From assembly GCF_009604455.1 (NCBI RefSeq), contig NZ_WEGL01000004.1, forward strand, positions 248,001-312,000: a stretch of DNA of 64,000 nucleotides. Direction: 5' to 3'. The DNA is from Streptomyces sp. RB17 (lineage in GTDB: Bacteria; Actinomycetota; Actinomycetes; Streptomycetales; Streptomycetaceae). Each line of letters begins with the position of its first letter. Position 1 is the stretch's first letter. The notes below the pieces were generated by a model, which did not search any database, had not been told where the DNA came from, and was given only the letters and a program-made list of their open reading frames with translations. Below, in pieces: positions 26,015-35,046 of the stretch. The translations under genes were made by a program, and so were the position numbers.

Positions 26015-29000
26015 TCAGTGCTCGCACGGAGGGTCGTAGGAGAGGCGGGGCAGGTACTCGTGCCACTTCGGTGGGGTCAGTACGCCCTGGGTGACCGAGC
26101 AGATGTGCTCGATCGCCGCGCCAGAGTCCAGGCTCCACAGGCGGACCGTGTCCGTGCCGCTGGAGACCCCGAGGACGCGGCTCTTGGGGCTGAAGGACAG
26201 GAACGTGCCCGACTTGGCGTTGGGGCTCATCGACTGGCCGATGGGGGTCGCCGAGGCAGGGTTGCCGACGTTCCACAGCCGGACCGTGTTGTCGTTGCCG
26301 CCGCTGGCCAGAACATGCCCGTCGCGGCTGAACGTCAGCAACTTGACCGCCTCGGTGTGGCCGGTGAGCGGCGCGCCCAGCGCGGTCGCCGAGGCGGGGT
26401 TGCGGACGTTCCACAGCCGGACGGTGTCGTCGTCACTGCCGCTGGCCAGAACCTGGCCGTCCGGGCTGAAGGCGATCGTGTTGACCGGGCCGGAGTGCTT
26501 CGTCAGCCGGCCGAGCCCGGTCGGCCGGGACAGGTCGGTGACGTTCCACAGGCGGATCGTGCTGTCCGCGCTGCCGGAGGCGAGCGTGTGGCCGTCGGGG
26601 CTGAACGCGAGCACGTTGACGTAGCCCCGGTGGCCCGTCAGCGGTCTGCCGAGCGCCACGGGGTGCGCGGGGTCGGCGATGTTCCACAGCTGAATGGTGG
26701 TGTCGTCGTAGGCGGTGGCCAGGGTGCGGCCGTCCGGGCTGAAGGTGAGCGTGCCGGGTCCGGCGAAGCGCGTCCGCAAGTGGATCGGTGAGCCGGCGGC
26801 GACCGGGTGGGACGGATCGCTGACGTTCCACAGATACAGCGACTGGTTGTTGGTGAGGACGGCGAGTGTGCGGCCGTCGGGGGAGAACATCGGCGCGCGG
26901 TGGCCGCCGTCCGCCTGCATGAACGGCCTCCCCAGCGGCACGGGCCGCCCGGGCTCCGTCACGTTCCACAGCCGGAGCCTGCCGTCCCGGGCCGCCGTGG
27001 CCAGCACCCGCCCGTCCGGCCGGAACGCGCCGGTGCGGCCGATGATGTCCGAGGTCGGCAGCGACCACAGGCGCACCTTGCTGTCGCCGCTGCCGGTGGC
27101 CAGGGTCCGCCCGTCGGGGCTGAACCCGAGGGCGTACATCTCCCCGCTGCTGCCCGCGAGCGGCGCCCCGACCTGCGAGGGGGACGACGGATCGGTCACG
27201 TTCCACAGGCTGGCGGTGCTGTCCGCACTCGCGGCGGCGAGCCGGTTGCCGTCCGGGCTGAAGGCCACCGACCAGATCGGGCCGGTGTGTCCGGCCAGTG
27301 GCGAGCCGAGCGCGGACGGGTGGGCGGGGTCGGTGACGTCCCACAGCCGGATCGTGTCGTCCGCGCTGCCACTGGCCAGCATGTGCCCGTCCGGGCTGAA
27401 CGCCACCGAGTGCACGAGGTCCGTGTGGCCCTTCAACGCGGTGGGGTACGGCTTCGCGCGGCGCGGGTCGGCCACGTTCCACAGCCGGATCGTGTCGTCG
27501 TCACCGCCCGCCGCGAGGGTGCGCCCGTCAGGGCTGAACGCGACGCTGCGCACGGCTGCGCTGAACCCGCGCACGGTGCCGACCTCGCTCGGGCGGCGCG
27601 GGTCGGCCACGTTCCACAGCCGTACCGTGTGGTCCTCGCCGGCCGAGGCCAGCGTGCGTCCGTCGGGGCTGAAGGCGACCAGGTAGATCGTGCCTCGGTG
27701 CCCGCTGAGCGGCCTGCCGAGCGGCTTGGGACGGGCGGGGTCGGTGACGTTCCACAGCCGGATCGTCCCGTCGTCGCCGGCGCTGGCGAGGGTGTGCCCG
27801 TCGGGGCTGAAGACGGCGCTGCTCACCCAGCTGGTGTGGCCGGTCAGCGGCCTGCCGAGCGGCTTGGGGTGGTGCGGGTCGGCCACGTTCCACAGCCGGA
27901 CGGTCCGGTCGTAGCTGGCGGTGGCCAGCGTCCTGCCGTCGGGACTGAAGGAGGTGAGGTAGACGGCACCGGTATGGCCGGTCAGGGGGGTGGCCAGCGG
28001 CGCGTTCACGATCGAGATGAGCCTGCTGTACGTCCCCTCGTTGCCCGGGCGCAGATGGTGGGCGACCAGATCGAGCTGGGCGGCCAGGGACGGATCCGTG
28101 CGCTCGACCCGGTCGGCCTCGGCGAGGACCTGCTCGAAGACGGCGTCGTCCCGCTGCTGCCAGGCGATCACCGCCGAGCCGCCCGCGACGAGGGACAGCA
28201 CCACCAGCGCCGCCACCGCGGACCGGCTGATCCACACCGTGCGCTTGCGCAGCCGGACCGCGGCGGCCAGGAACTCCACCGCGCTGCGGGTCAGATACGT
28301 GTCCCCGGCCGACCGCGCCCAGCTGCGTGCCTGCTCCAGCCGGGAGCCCCGGTAGAGCAGCGAGTTGTCCCGGCCCGAGTCCTCCCAGGCCCGGCCGTCC
28401 TCCTCCAGCCGCTGACGCAGGAGATGGTCGTTGCGGTCGTCGTCGATCCAGTGCCGCAGCCGGGGCCAGGCGTGCAGCAGCGCCTCATGGGTGATCTCCA
28501 CGGTGTCCGAGTCCAGCGTCACCAGCCGGGCCCGTACGAGGGCCTCCAGGGATTCCTCCGTCTTGCCGGGGTCCGCCGACTCCTCCGCCAGCTGCCGCCG
28601 GGTGCCCCGCCGCCGCGTGGCCTGGGTGTCCTCGCCCAGCCGGACCAGGCGCAGCAGGAGCAGCCGGGCCGCCGCACGGGCCGCGGGGTCCAGCCCCGAC
28701 CAGGCGCGCTCGGCGGTCGCCGCGACCGCCCCCTGGATCCCGCCCGCCGCCCGGTAGCCGGCCAGCGTCAGCCGTCCCGCCTTGCGGCGCTGCCAGGTGG
28801 CGAGCAGGGCGTGCGAGAGCAGCGGAAGCACGCCCGCGTCATGTGCCCCGCGCGGTCCGTCGGCGCTGACCTCGCGGACGATCAGCTCGGCGAGTCCCGG
28901 TTCCAGCTCGAGACCCACCGCCTTGGCCGGACCGGTCACTGCGTCGCGCAGTTCCGTGCTGGTCAGCGGGCCGAGGACCATGTGCCGGTGCTGGAGCGCG

Positions 29001-30097
29001 TCGGCCAGTTCCGGATAGCCGAGGCACTGCTCGTAGAAGTCGGCGCGGATGCCGAGGACGACGAGCACCGGCGCCGGCTCGTCCGAGTCGGCGGGCGGGG
29101 TGCAGGCGGCGTGCAGGAGCTGGATGAACGCACGCCGGTCCGCCTCGTCGGGGCAGAGGGTGAATGCTTCCTCGAACTGGTCCACGACGACGACCGGGCG
29201 GCACTCGGCGGACCCCTCGCGGCGGGCCCACTCCGACACGGCCTCGCGGGCCGCCCGGGACACCAGGGGGGAGTCGGAGCCGGGAACCGCCGGATTCTCC
29301 GTGGCCTCCTGTTCGGCCCGGCGCGCGTCGGCGGCGACCGTGCCGAGATCGGGGATACGGCGAACCAGCTCACCGAGGGGGTCGGCGCCGGGGACGAGGT
29401 GCAGGACGCAGTCGGCGGTGGTTTCTTGCGGAGCCTGGGGTGGTGCGGCGCTTGTGGGCGGTGTGCCGGTGCCGGGTCCGTCGCGCAGCGCGCCGCCGCG
29501 TACGGCGGGGACCAGGCCGGCGTTCAGCAGGGAGGACTTCCCCGCTCCCGAGGCGCCCACCAGCATCACCAGGCCGCCGGTCCGCTCGGCTGCGCGGAGC
29601 TGGTCGATGAGCGCGCCCGTGCTCCGTTCCCGGCCGAAGAACCACCGGGCGTCCTCCTGCCGGTAGGGGGCGAGCCCCCGGTAGGGGCAGACGCCTCCGG
29701 AGACGGGCGGGGCCTGAGCGGGAGACCGCCGGTTCTCCTCGGGGGGCGGCGCGGGACGGTCGCCCACCGGGTCGGCCAGCGCGCGCTCCCACAGCCGCTG
29801 CCAGTGTGCGAGGTCGTACAGGCCTGTGGACACCGGCGCGGGCCGCAGCCGTCGTGCCTCCGGTATCAGGATGTGCAGCACGGCCGCGAGGGCGGTGAAC
29901 TGGGCCGGCACGTTCTTGGCCCGGCGCCAATCGCTGATCCGCTGGGCGGACACCCGTACGGCCCGCCCGCGCTCATCGACCCGCTGCAGCCGTACGACCG
30001 CCTCGGCGACGCTCTTGAGGGGAGGATTTCCAGCCTCCTTGTACAGCAGCGCGAGGCGCTCGGCGAAAGCTGTGCGTGCCCCTGAGTCGGAACTCAA
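26015..30097 (-). CDS. HTH / STAND-type NTPase / 14-repeat WD40 protein
   Basis: A 1360-residue multidomain protein. Residues 1-85 form an HTH of XRE type (VSAQRISDWRRAKNVPAQFT). A STAND/AAA ATPase follows, with Walker A GASGAGKSS (181-189) and Walker B PVVVVDQFEE (301-310), then a winged-helix-like part to about 610. One membrane helix is at about 622-645. Fourteen WD40 repeats (about 705-1330, each with FSPDGRTLA and RLWNV cores) are enough for two seven-bladed propellers. At DNA level they form a 110-140 bp tandem repeat. The TTG start at 30097 has AAGGGG upstream. Such proteins are thought to be ligand-triggered switches, some in anti-phage defence; no target is known here. It stands alone beside tRNA-Ile. 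Confidence 0.9.
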   Translation of the reverse strand: MSSDSGARTAFAERLALLYKEAGNPPLKSVAEAVVRLQRVDERGRAVRVSAQRISDWRRAKNVPAQFTALAAVLHILIPEARRLRPAPVSTGLYDLAHWQRLWERALADPVGDRPAPPPEENRRSPAQAPPVSGGVCPYRGLAPYRQEDARWFFGRERSTGALIDQLRAAERTGGLVMLVGASGAGKSSLLNAGLVPAVRGGALRDGPGTGTPPTSAAPPQAPQETTADCVLHLVPGADPLGELVRRIPDLGTVAADARRAEQEATENPAVPGSDSPLVSRAAREAVSEWARREGSAECRPVVVVDQFEEAFTLCPDEADRRAFIQLLHAACTPPADSDEPAPVLVVLGIRADFYEQCLGYPELADALQHRHMVLGPLTSTELRDAVTGPAKAVGLELEPGLAELIVREVSADGPRGAHDAGVLPLLSHALLATWQRRKAGRLTLAGYRAAGGIQGAVAATAERAWSGLDPAARAAARLLLLRLVRLGEDTQATRRRGTRRQLAEESADPGKTEESLEALVRARLVTLDSDTVEITHEALLHAWPRLRHWIDDDRNDHLLRQRLEEDGRAWEDSGRDNSLLYRGSRLEQARSWARSAGDTYLTRSAVEFLAAAVRLRKRTVWISRSAVAALVVLSLVAGGSAVIAWQQRDDAVFEQVLAEADRVERTDPSLAAQLDLVAHHLRPGNEGTYSRLISIVNAPLATPLTGHTGAVYLTSFSPDGRTLATASYDRTVRLWNVADPHHPKPLGRPLTGHTSWVSSAVFSPDGHTLASAGDDGTIRLWNVTDPARPKPLGRPLSGHRGTIYLVAFSPDGRTLASAGEDHTVRLWNVADPRRPSEVGTVRGFSAAVRSVAFSPDGRTLAAGGDDDTIRLWNVADPRRAKPYPTALKGHTDLVHSVAFSPDGHMLASGSADDTIRLWDVTDPAHPSALGSPLAGHTGPIWSVAFSPDGNRLAAASADSTASLWNVTDPSSPSQVGAPLAGSSGEMYALGFSPDGRTLATGSGDSKVRLWSLPTSDIIGRTGAFRPDGRVLATAARDGRLRLWNVTEPGRPVPLGRPFMQADGGHRAPMFSPDGRTLAVLTNNQSLYLWNVSDPSHPVAAGSPIHLRTRFAGPGTLTFSPDGRTLATAYDDTTIQLWNIADPAHPVALGRPLTGHRGYVNVLAFSPDGHTLASGSADSTIRLWNVTDLSRPTGLGRLTKHSGPVNTIAFSPDGQVLASGSDDDTVRLWNVRNPASATALGAPLTGHTEAVKLLTFSRDGHVLASGGNDNTVRLWNVGNPASATPIGQSMSPNAKSGTFLSFSPKSRVLGVSSGTDTVRLWSLDSGAAIEHICSVTQGVLTPPKWHEYLPRLSYDPPCEH

Positions 30098-30519
30098 GGT
30101 CCCACCCCTTTACGTTCCCCCCGCATCTGGACGTCCGGACCGGAAAACCCACCTTATACGCCTGACCTGCGGATAAGAGCCGGACCGGATGCCATGGTCT
30201 CCTCGCCGCGGGCTCCAGATGGCAGGATCCGGACCCGGTAGCGGTCCCGTCACACACCGTCCGGACAGGCCACGGCCCCGCGCCCGGACGGACAGCCCTT
30301 GGCGCCGAAGGATCTCGGCCAACTTCAACGAAGACTCGCGAGCGATGTTCGGCGAGGCCGTACGAGCCCTCCGGACCGGCTCCGTTCTTCGACCTGTGCC
30401 GAGCCGGCGCGGCACGGGTTGGGGCACCTCGCACCGTTCGGTACCGGTCCCCACGAGGGGAGGGACCGGTGCCGGGCGGGCGAGGGCAGCGGTGGGGTGT
30501 TCGGGGCCGGCCGGTGGAT

Positions 30520-30533
30520 GTTTCACGTGAAAC
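30520..30533. other. parS centromere site
   Basis: Perfect GTTTCACGTGAAAC, flanked by T and A, in non-coding DNA about 15 kb from oriC. Confidence 0.93.
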
Positions 30534-30753
30534 ACCGCTCCCATGAAACACCGTGCGATATCGGACGCGCGCGGCCATGTGTCTCTCTCTGCCATCGCTT
30601 CCGCTTCTGTGTCAGCTGGCCGTCGTGTGCACCTCGAGCCACCCGGCCGTGCGGGCCGTGGCCACCGCGTGACGTGGCGCTCGGTCTCCTCCGTGACTGT
30701 TCCGGCCGCCGCTTCCTGGAAGCGCGGCTGTGGTCCGGGCCTGGCCTGGATAT

Positions 30754-30768
30754 CTGACGGCCCGTCAG
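30754..30768. promoter_or_regulatory. Palindromic operator candidate
   Basis: CTGACGG-C-CCGTCAG is a perfect inverted repeat, followed by TTACGGT, which could be a -10. It lies about 65 bases before the small hypothetical gene. Symmetric sites of this kind are typical of TetR-family repressors. The arms CTGACG/CGTCAG recur at 60871-60885. Confidence 0.5.
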
Positions 30769-30830
30769 TTACGGTGCCTGTCGGTGGCTGTTCCCGAAGG
30801 TGAGCGTCCCGTTCCGAAGGGGTGAGTGTC

Positions 30831-31313
30831 ATGCACAAGCGTCCCCCGTGCCCGCGACCGCCCGGCGCTCCGCGCTGGGTCGCGATGTTCCACCAGCCCG
30901 CACAGGGCTCCTGGACGGTCGGCGCCGAATCCCCCGACCGGGCTCCCGTGCTGTACGCCATCGGAGACATGACACAGACCGTACGAGCGCGCGGCGAGGA
31001 GGTGACGGTCGCACTGTGGGGGCCCGAGGACGGTGGCTGGCACCTCTTCGACACGGCCGCCGGTACGGCCTCCGCTCCCGCCCCGGCCACCTCGGCCGGT
31101 CGGCCCGCGCCCGGCGCCGGTGCACCGGCCAAGCTCGCGGAACGTATGACGGACCGCCGGCACCAGGTGCTCATGGCCGGTCTGAGCAAGGCGGGCCTGT
31201 ACGAGCTGAGCGCCGAGGACGGCGAGGCGGTGCGGACGATGGCCGACCTGCTCGACGAACCCACGGTCCGCCGGGTGGCCCACTGGCTCTCGATCGCGGG
31301 CGGGGAGGGGTAG
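30831..31313 (+). CDS. Hypothetical protein
   Basis: A 160-residue protein of unknown function. It starts with a basic, Pro-rich stretch. A beta-rich central part (SWTVGAESPDRAPVLYAIGD and VTVALWGPEDGGWHLFDT) and a linker of Ala/Pro precede a helical C-terminus (about 105-160). ATG 30831 has GAAGGGG 8 bases upstream and is preferred over the in-frame GTG 30822. Third-position G+C bias and the ribosome-binding site support a real gene. It lies 106 bases before the ferredoxin gene on the same strand and may share the operator at 30754. Confidence 0.7.
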   Translation: MHKRPPCPRPPGAPRWVAMFHQPAQGSWTVGAESPDRAPVLYAIGDMTQTVRARGEEVTVALWGPEDGGWHLFDTAAGTASAPAPATSAGRPAPGAGAPAKLAERMTDRRHQVLMAGLSKAGLYELSAEDGEAVRTMADLLDEPTVRRVAHWLSIAGGEG

Positions 31314-31419
31314 CGCGGGCAGGCCGGTCCAGCTGGCGGTAGCGCGAACAAGGCCGGTTCAATGGGCGGTTCGCCGGGCAGTGACGTCCAGGAAGCCACC
31401 GTCCAGGGCTGGAGGACAC

Positions 31420-31608
31420 ATGAAGGTCTCCGTCGACCGCTCCCTGTGCTACGGCTCTGCCGAGTGCGCGCACCGGGCGCCGGCCGTGTTCGCGTTCGAG
31501 GACGGCTACGGCGTCGTACGGCCCGGCACGGACGAGCACGCGGACGACCCGCAGGTCCGGGAGGCGGCCGAGAAATGCCCCTCGCAGGCGATCGTGCTCA
31601 CGGAGTAG
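31420..31608 (+). CDS. Small 3Fe-4S-type ferredoxin
   Basis: A 62-residue ferredoxin. Three cluster cysteines appear in CYGSAEC near residues 9-15 and CPSQAI near 54, with the second cysteine of a normal 4Fe-4S set replaced, as in ferredoxins that serve cytochrome P450s. ATG 31420 has GGAGG at 31411-31415; longer upstream frames are unlikely. No P450 or reductase gene is nearby in the window, so its partner must be encoded elsewhere. Confidence 0.88.
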   Translation: MKVSVDRSLCYGSAECAHRAPAVFAFEDGYGVVRPGTDEHADDPQVREAAEKCPSQAIVLTE

Positions 31609-31635
31609 GAACCCGGAGGGCACTCAGGGAGTGGC

Positions 31636-32427
31636 TCACGCGGTGGACGGCGTGGTGACCGGCCCGGCCGGGTAGGACCACGCGAAGTCGGCCAGTGCGC
31701 GGGCCCGGGCCTCGGCGACCGCCATCCGGGCCGTGCGCTCGACGGGGTCGACATGGGACGCCTGGCCCGTGACCTGCCCCTCCCACTTGCGGTACAGCAG
31801 GCCGACCTCCGCCGAGAACCAGCCACGGCTGACCGCGTCCAGCGCCAGCAGCAGTCCCGTGTCCTCGGACGCCGGCAGGGCCATCCAGCCGCCGAGTGCG
31901 ATGAGCAGCTCCCGCCGGACGCACAGGGTCGCCGGATGGACCGGTGCGCGGAAGTCGTTCCGCTTCCAGTGATCGAGGACGAGACCGCGTTCGAGCGGGC
32001 CGTCGCCCGGATCGCCGGGGAAGCCCACCGTCGAGCCGTCCGGCAGCAGGTCCACGGCCCGGGACGTCGTCCAGCCGACGGTGTGGTGCGCCTCCAGCAC
32101 GGCCACGTCGCGGGCCAGTGCGCCCGGCGTGAGCCGGTCGTCGGCATCCAGCACCTTCACATACGCGCCCCCGGCGCGCGCCAGCGCGATCGTGCGGGCG
32201 ACTCCGGGCCCGCCCGGCCGGCCCTGGCCGAAGCTCACGCGCGTGTCGTCCGGGACGTACGGGCGGACCTCGTCCGTCGTACCGTCCTGCTGGATCACCC
32301 ACTCCCACTCCCAGCCACCGGGAAGCCGCTGCTCGCACAGGGACGCGTAGGCGTCCGGCAGGAAGCGCGCGGACGGGCCGTGCACAGCGGTGACAACGGT
32401 GATGCGCCGGGTCACGGCAGCACTCAC
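31636..32427 (-). CDS. GT2-family glycosyltransferase
   Basis: About 263 residues with a GT-A fold: N-terminal strand TRRITVVTAVHG, then WVIQQDGTTD, and the metal-binding Asp cluster KVLDADDRLTPGAL. A C-terminal acceptor part has SEDTGLLLALD. It probably transfers a sugar from a nucleotide sugar; donor and acceptor are unknown. The open frame extends to 32616, but that extension runs through the hairpin at 32485-32514. The start is therefore placed at one of the clustered GTG codons near 32427, after GGAAAGG; the exact one is uncertain. Confidence 0.8.
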   Translation of the reverse strand: MSAAVTRRITVVTAVHGPSARFLPDAYASLCEQRLPGGWEWEWVIQQDGTTDEVRPYVPDDTRVSFGQGRPGGPGVARTIALARAGGAYVKVLDADDRLTPGALARDVAVLEAHHTVGWTTSRAVDLLPDGSTVGFPGDPGDGPLERGLVLDHWKRNDFRAPVHPATLCVRRELLIALGGWMALPASEDTGLLLALDAVSRGWFSAEVGLLYRKWEGQVTGQASHVDPVERTARMAVAEARARALADFAWSYPAGPVTTPSTA

Positions 32428-32484
32428 CACCTTTCCGGGGTGTTGTCGGTCATCCTCCCAGTCATACGCCCCCACAACAGCGCG

Positions 32485-32514
32485 AGACCCCCGGCCGAAC
32501 CCGGCCGGGGGTCT
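32485..32514. terminator. Bidirectional-type terminator
   Basis: A perfect 13-bp stem (32485-32497 with 32502-32514) with the loop AACC. A run of five T follows on the plus strand. It lies downstream of the leftward secreted-protein gene and upstream of the glycosyltransferase, insulating them. Confidence 0.85.
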
Positions 32515-32584
32515 TTTTCGTGTCGACTGGTGCGTACGCAAGTCGCCTGGTGTCGAGACGTTGCGGTACTGCGGCGGGCGGGGC

Positions 32585-32941
32585 TCAGCAGTCGAGCCTG
32601 GCCGCCGAGGACTCATCGGAGGTGGTCGCGGTGTCCGCCTGGGTCTCGGTGAGGGGACGGTGCCGGCAGCTGGGGGACTTTCCGTGGGCCTCGGCCCGGA
32701 TCCGCTGCTTCATCGTGGGGGGCAGGGCGCTGGCGTGGGACCAGGACCAGTGACGTGGCGCCGGGATCATCGGGATCGTCGGGATGGTCCGGTGCGCGGT
32801 GCCGGTGCTGGGGCCCTCGTTCTTGGGAGCGGCCGCCGCGGTCGTGGCGGTCGTGGTGGTGACGAGTCCGAGCGCCGTGCACAGCGCGAGGAAGGCGGTG
32901 ACGATGGCGGTCCACAGCTTCATGACCTTGTTCTGGGTCAT
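32585..32941 (-). CDS. Small secreted protein, unknown function
   Basis: A 118-residue protein with a signal peptide: short basic start, hydrophobic core LWTAIVTAFLALCTALGLV (about 9-27) and Ala-rich region before about residue 38. The mature part has no known domain and contains several His, Pro and Thr. It has two cysteines (one near 92, one at the end) that could pair. ATG 32941 or ATG 32923 may start it. It could also be a minor artefact, but the signal sequence argues for a real gene. Confidence 0.6.
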   Translation of the reverse strand: MTQNKVMKLWTAIVTAFLALCTALGLVTTTTATTAAAAPKNEGPSTGTAHRTIPTIPMIPAPRHWSWSHASALPPTMKQRIRAEAHGKSPSCRHRPLTETQADTATTSDESSAARLDC

Positions 32942-33290
32942 GGCCCCTCACTTTCGGGTTGGGCGATTTGCGTACTTTGTTCATGATGTGTATGTGGGCC
33001 GCGAAGTGGTGGACCGACGCCCGTGGCGCGTCGATGTTCCGATGAACACCACCCGGATGGCCGCAAGAGGATCGGGAAAGCCCCAAAACGTGGTGAGGGC
33101 GAGCGAAGGGGGAGCAAAGTAACCGTCCGTGGGGATGTGATCACCCTCCGATCGGAATGGCGCCGGACCTGGCCTAATGCGCTGCCGGGGGCGGGAGTTG
33201 GGGCCCGGCGCAGGTCACCGATCGATATCGGTCGGTGTGTATAGTCGGGCGGCAGAGGTCCCCTACGTCAACGAAAGACGAGGTCGCGCG
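32942..33290. promoter_or_regulatory. Upstream region shared by the secreted protein and DLW-39 genes
   Basis: 349 bases between divergent genes. A TATAGT (33240-33245) is a good -10 for DLW-39. Seven bases before it lies an inverted repeat, ACCGAT-CGAT-ATCGGT (33217-33232), which occupies the -35 area and could be an operator. No gene is supported. Confidence 0.55.
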
Positions 33291-33419
33291 GTGAAGAAGC
33301 TGCTCCTGGTCGCACTGGCCGCCATCGGCGGGCTCCTCGTGTACCGCCAGATCCAGGCGGATCGCGCCGAGCAGGATCTGTGGACGGAGGCGACTGACTC
33401 CGTGCCCACGGGTTCGTGA
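33291..33419 (+). CDS. DLW-39 family protein
   Basis: A 42-residue peptide starting VKKLLLVALAAIGGLLVYRQ, a single membrane helix, followed by a charged tail with the DLW motif at about 29-31 that names the family. It is a conserved actinobacterial micro-protein regularly encoded near gyrA and tRNA-Ile; its role is unknown. GTG 33291 gives the conserved N-terminus; the longer open frame upstream is not coding. Confidence 0.88.
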   Translation: MKKLLLVALAAIGGLLVYRQIQADRAEQDLWTEATDSVPTGS

Positions 33420-33445
33420 GTGCCGATACCAGAATCTGAAACAGG

Positions 33446-33474
33446 CCCCGACCGCCGTTCGCGGTCGGGGTTTT
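33446..33474 (+). terminator. Terminator after DLW-39
   Basis: A perfect 10-bp stem, CCCCGACCGC/GCGGTCGGGG, with a 5-base loop and a TTTT run. It is a classical intrinsic terminator. Confidence 0.92.
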
Positions 33475-33681
33475 GTGTTGTCCGGGGTCGCGTTCAGACG
33501 TGCGGCGAGGCCTCGTGTCGCCGGTCTTCGACAGGTGGTGTACGCGTCTCCCGGCGGTGCCCCACAGATGAATCCGACGGTGCGGGCGTTTCGGACGGCC
33601 GCGCGGATTCCCCGGATGGCGCAGGGGCCCTCGGGGCAGGATGGGCCACGGCCGGACACGCGGGTGCGGAGGGGGCGGCAG

Positions 33682-35046
33682 GTGCGGAGGCGAGGGCGTA
33701 CGACGCGGTGGCAGCGGGGTGGTCGGCCGACGGGTGCCGGAGCCCGGGTCGCTGTCGTGACCGCCGTGCTGTGCGCCGTGGCCGCCATGCCGGGCGGGAC
33801 GGCGGCCGGCGGTGAGCAGGGGACGTACTCGGGGGTGAACGCGGCGGCGTCCTCGGGGGCATCACCGGGGACGTACGCCTTCGCTCCGGACGCCCGGTCG
33901 GTCACGGGCGCGGCAGGCACAGCCGACGCCCCGCGGCTGGAGGCCGGCCGGACCTACCGCAGCTCCCTTCCCGGGAACGGCAAGCTGTACTACCGCCTCG
34001 ACCTCGACGCCACGTCCGACGCGTACGGCTCCGTCACCGCGATACCCCGGGCGGGGACCGAGGTTTCCGCCAACGACGGCATCAAGGTGTCGCTGCAGGA
34101 CGCCGACCACAGCTCGTGCTCCGTCCAGGCCACACGGTTCGGAACGAGCCGCAGCGCGCATCCGGTCGCCGCGTGGGGGACGCGCGAGGCCTCGCGTGGC
34201 AGTGTGTTGTGCCAGGGCGCCGGCACCTACTACTTGGTCGTCGAACGCGCTGATGCGGCGACGGCGTCCCCCGACGCCTGGGACCTCGAGATCGCCGTCG
34301 TCACTGAGCCCCGCCTGAAGTCGGCGGAAGCGCCGAAGGCGCCCGAGGGCTGGGACTCCGCCTCACCACAGCCCATGACGGGCGACCCGGTGGAACGCCC
34401 GGGCGGGGCCGGGTTCGCCAGCGCACGGCCGCTTGGACAGGGTGTATGGCGCGACGACCTCACGCCCGGGCAGACCGCCTTCTACAAGGTGCCGGTCGAC
34501 TGGGGACAGCAGCTGTACGCCACGGCCGAGCTTGGTGGTTCGAGCGGCGCGAGCGGCTATGTGAGCGGTGCGCTGACCATGACGCTCTACAACCCCGTGC
34601 GCGGTTACGTCCAAGAGAGGAACACCGGTTATGACGGCCGCCAGGTGTCGTACGCCCTCGCCGTCCTGCCGCCGGTCAGGTACGCCAACCGTTATGCCAT
34701 CCCCGAACAGGTCAGGACGATGCGCTTCGCCGGCTCGTACTACCTGGTCGTCCATCTCGCCGCGCAGGTTGCCGACGAGGCGGGCCAAGGTCCCCGCCGA
34801 GTGACGCTGCACGTGCGGGTCCGGGGTGCGGCGCAGGCAGGACCCGGGTACGCCGGGTCGTCCGAGCCGCGGGGCGTGTTCGACGTCACGGCAGGGGACT
34901 TGGTGGCGGCGGGAGGTTCAGGCGGTGACCGCGGCAGTGACACCGTGATGACGGCTGTCGCCGTGTCTGGGATCGGCGCGGGAACCGTGCTGCTGGGCGC
35001 GCTCGGAGTGTGGACCGTGGCGGCCCGACGGCGTTCACGGGAGTGA
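33682..35046 (+). CDS. Secreted protein with C-terminal membrane anchor
   Basis: About 454 residues from GTG 33682, which has GGAGG 9 bases upstream. A basic N-region and the hydrophobic core VAVVTAVLCAVAAM make a signal peptide. Two large outside beta-rich segments, each like a pre-peptidase or sugar-binding domain (LYYRLDLDA and AFYKVPVDWGQQLYATAEL), are joined by a Pro/Ala linker. A C-terminal helix (GIGAGTVLLGALGVWTVAA) is followed by RRRSRE. There is no LPxTG or LAxTG, so sortase anchoring is not expected. The frame is open upstream to 33475 but lacks a good start. The gene converges on the kinase gene at 35355-36827, a possible partner. Confidence 0.78.
   Translation: MRRRGRTTRWQRGGRPTGAGARVAVVTAVLCAVAAMPGGTAAGGEQGTYSGVNAAASSGASPGTYAFAPDARSVTGAAGTADAPRLEAGRTYRSSLPGNGKLYYRLDLDATSDAYGSVTAIPRAGTEVSANDGIKVSLQDADHSSCSVQATRFGTSRSAHPVAAWGTREASRGSVLCQGAGTYYLVVERADAATASPDAWDLEIAVVTEPRLKSAEAPKAPEGWDSASPQPMTGDPVERPGGAGFASARPLGQGVWRDDLTPGQTAFYKVPVDWGQQLYATAELGGSSGASGYVSGALTMTLYNPVRGYVQERNTGYDGRQVSYALAVLPPVRYANRYAIPEQVRTMRFAGSYYLVVHLAAQVADEAGQGPRRVTLHVRVRGAAQAGPGYAGSSEPRGVFDVTAGDLVAAGGSGGDRGSDTVMTAVAVSGIGAGTVLLGALGVWTVAARRRSRE

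Larger units (their letters stand above)
30098..30830. other. Gap with parS and a palindromic operator
   Basis: 733 bases without a supported gene; the open frames here lack start signals and look like G+C-driven artefacts. It contains a parS site (30520-30533) and the palindrome CTGACGGCCCGTCAG (30754-30768) before the next gene. Confidence 0.6.

Noticed and set aside
26807..30085. A 1092-codon open frame opposite the WD40 gene
   Set aside because: It mirrors the repetitive WD40 coding strand; repeated VGDVPQ-like units are the complement of WD40 codons.
30110..31399. A 429-codon minus-strand frame across the parS gap
   Set aside because: It runs through parS, the palindrome and the well-supported hypothetical gene on the other strand; composition is typical of non-coding frames.
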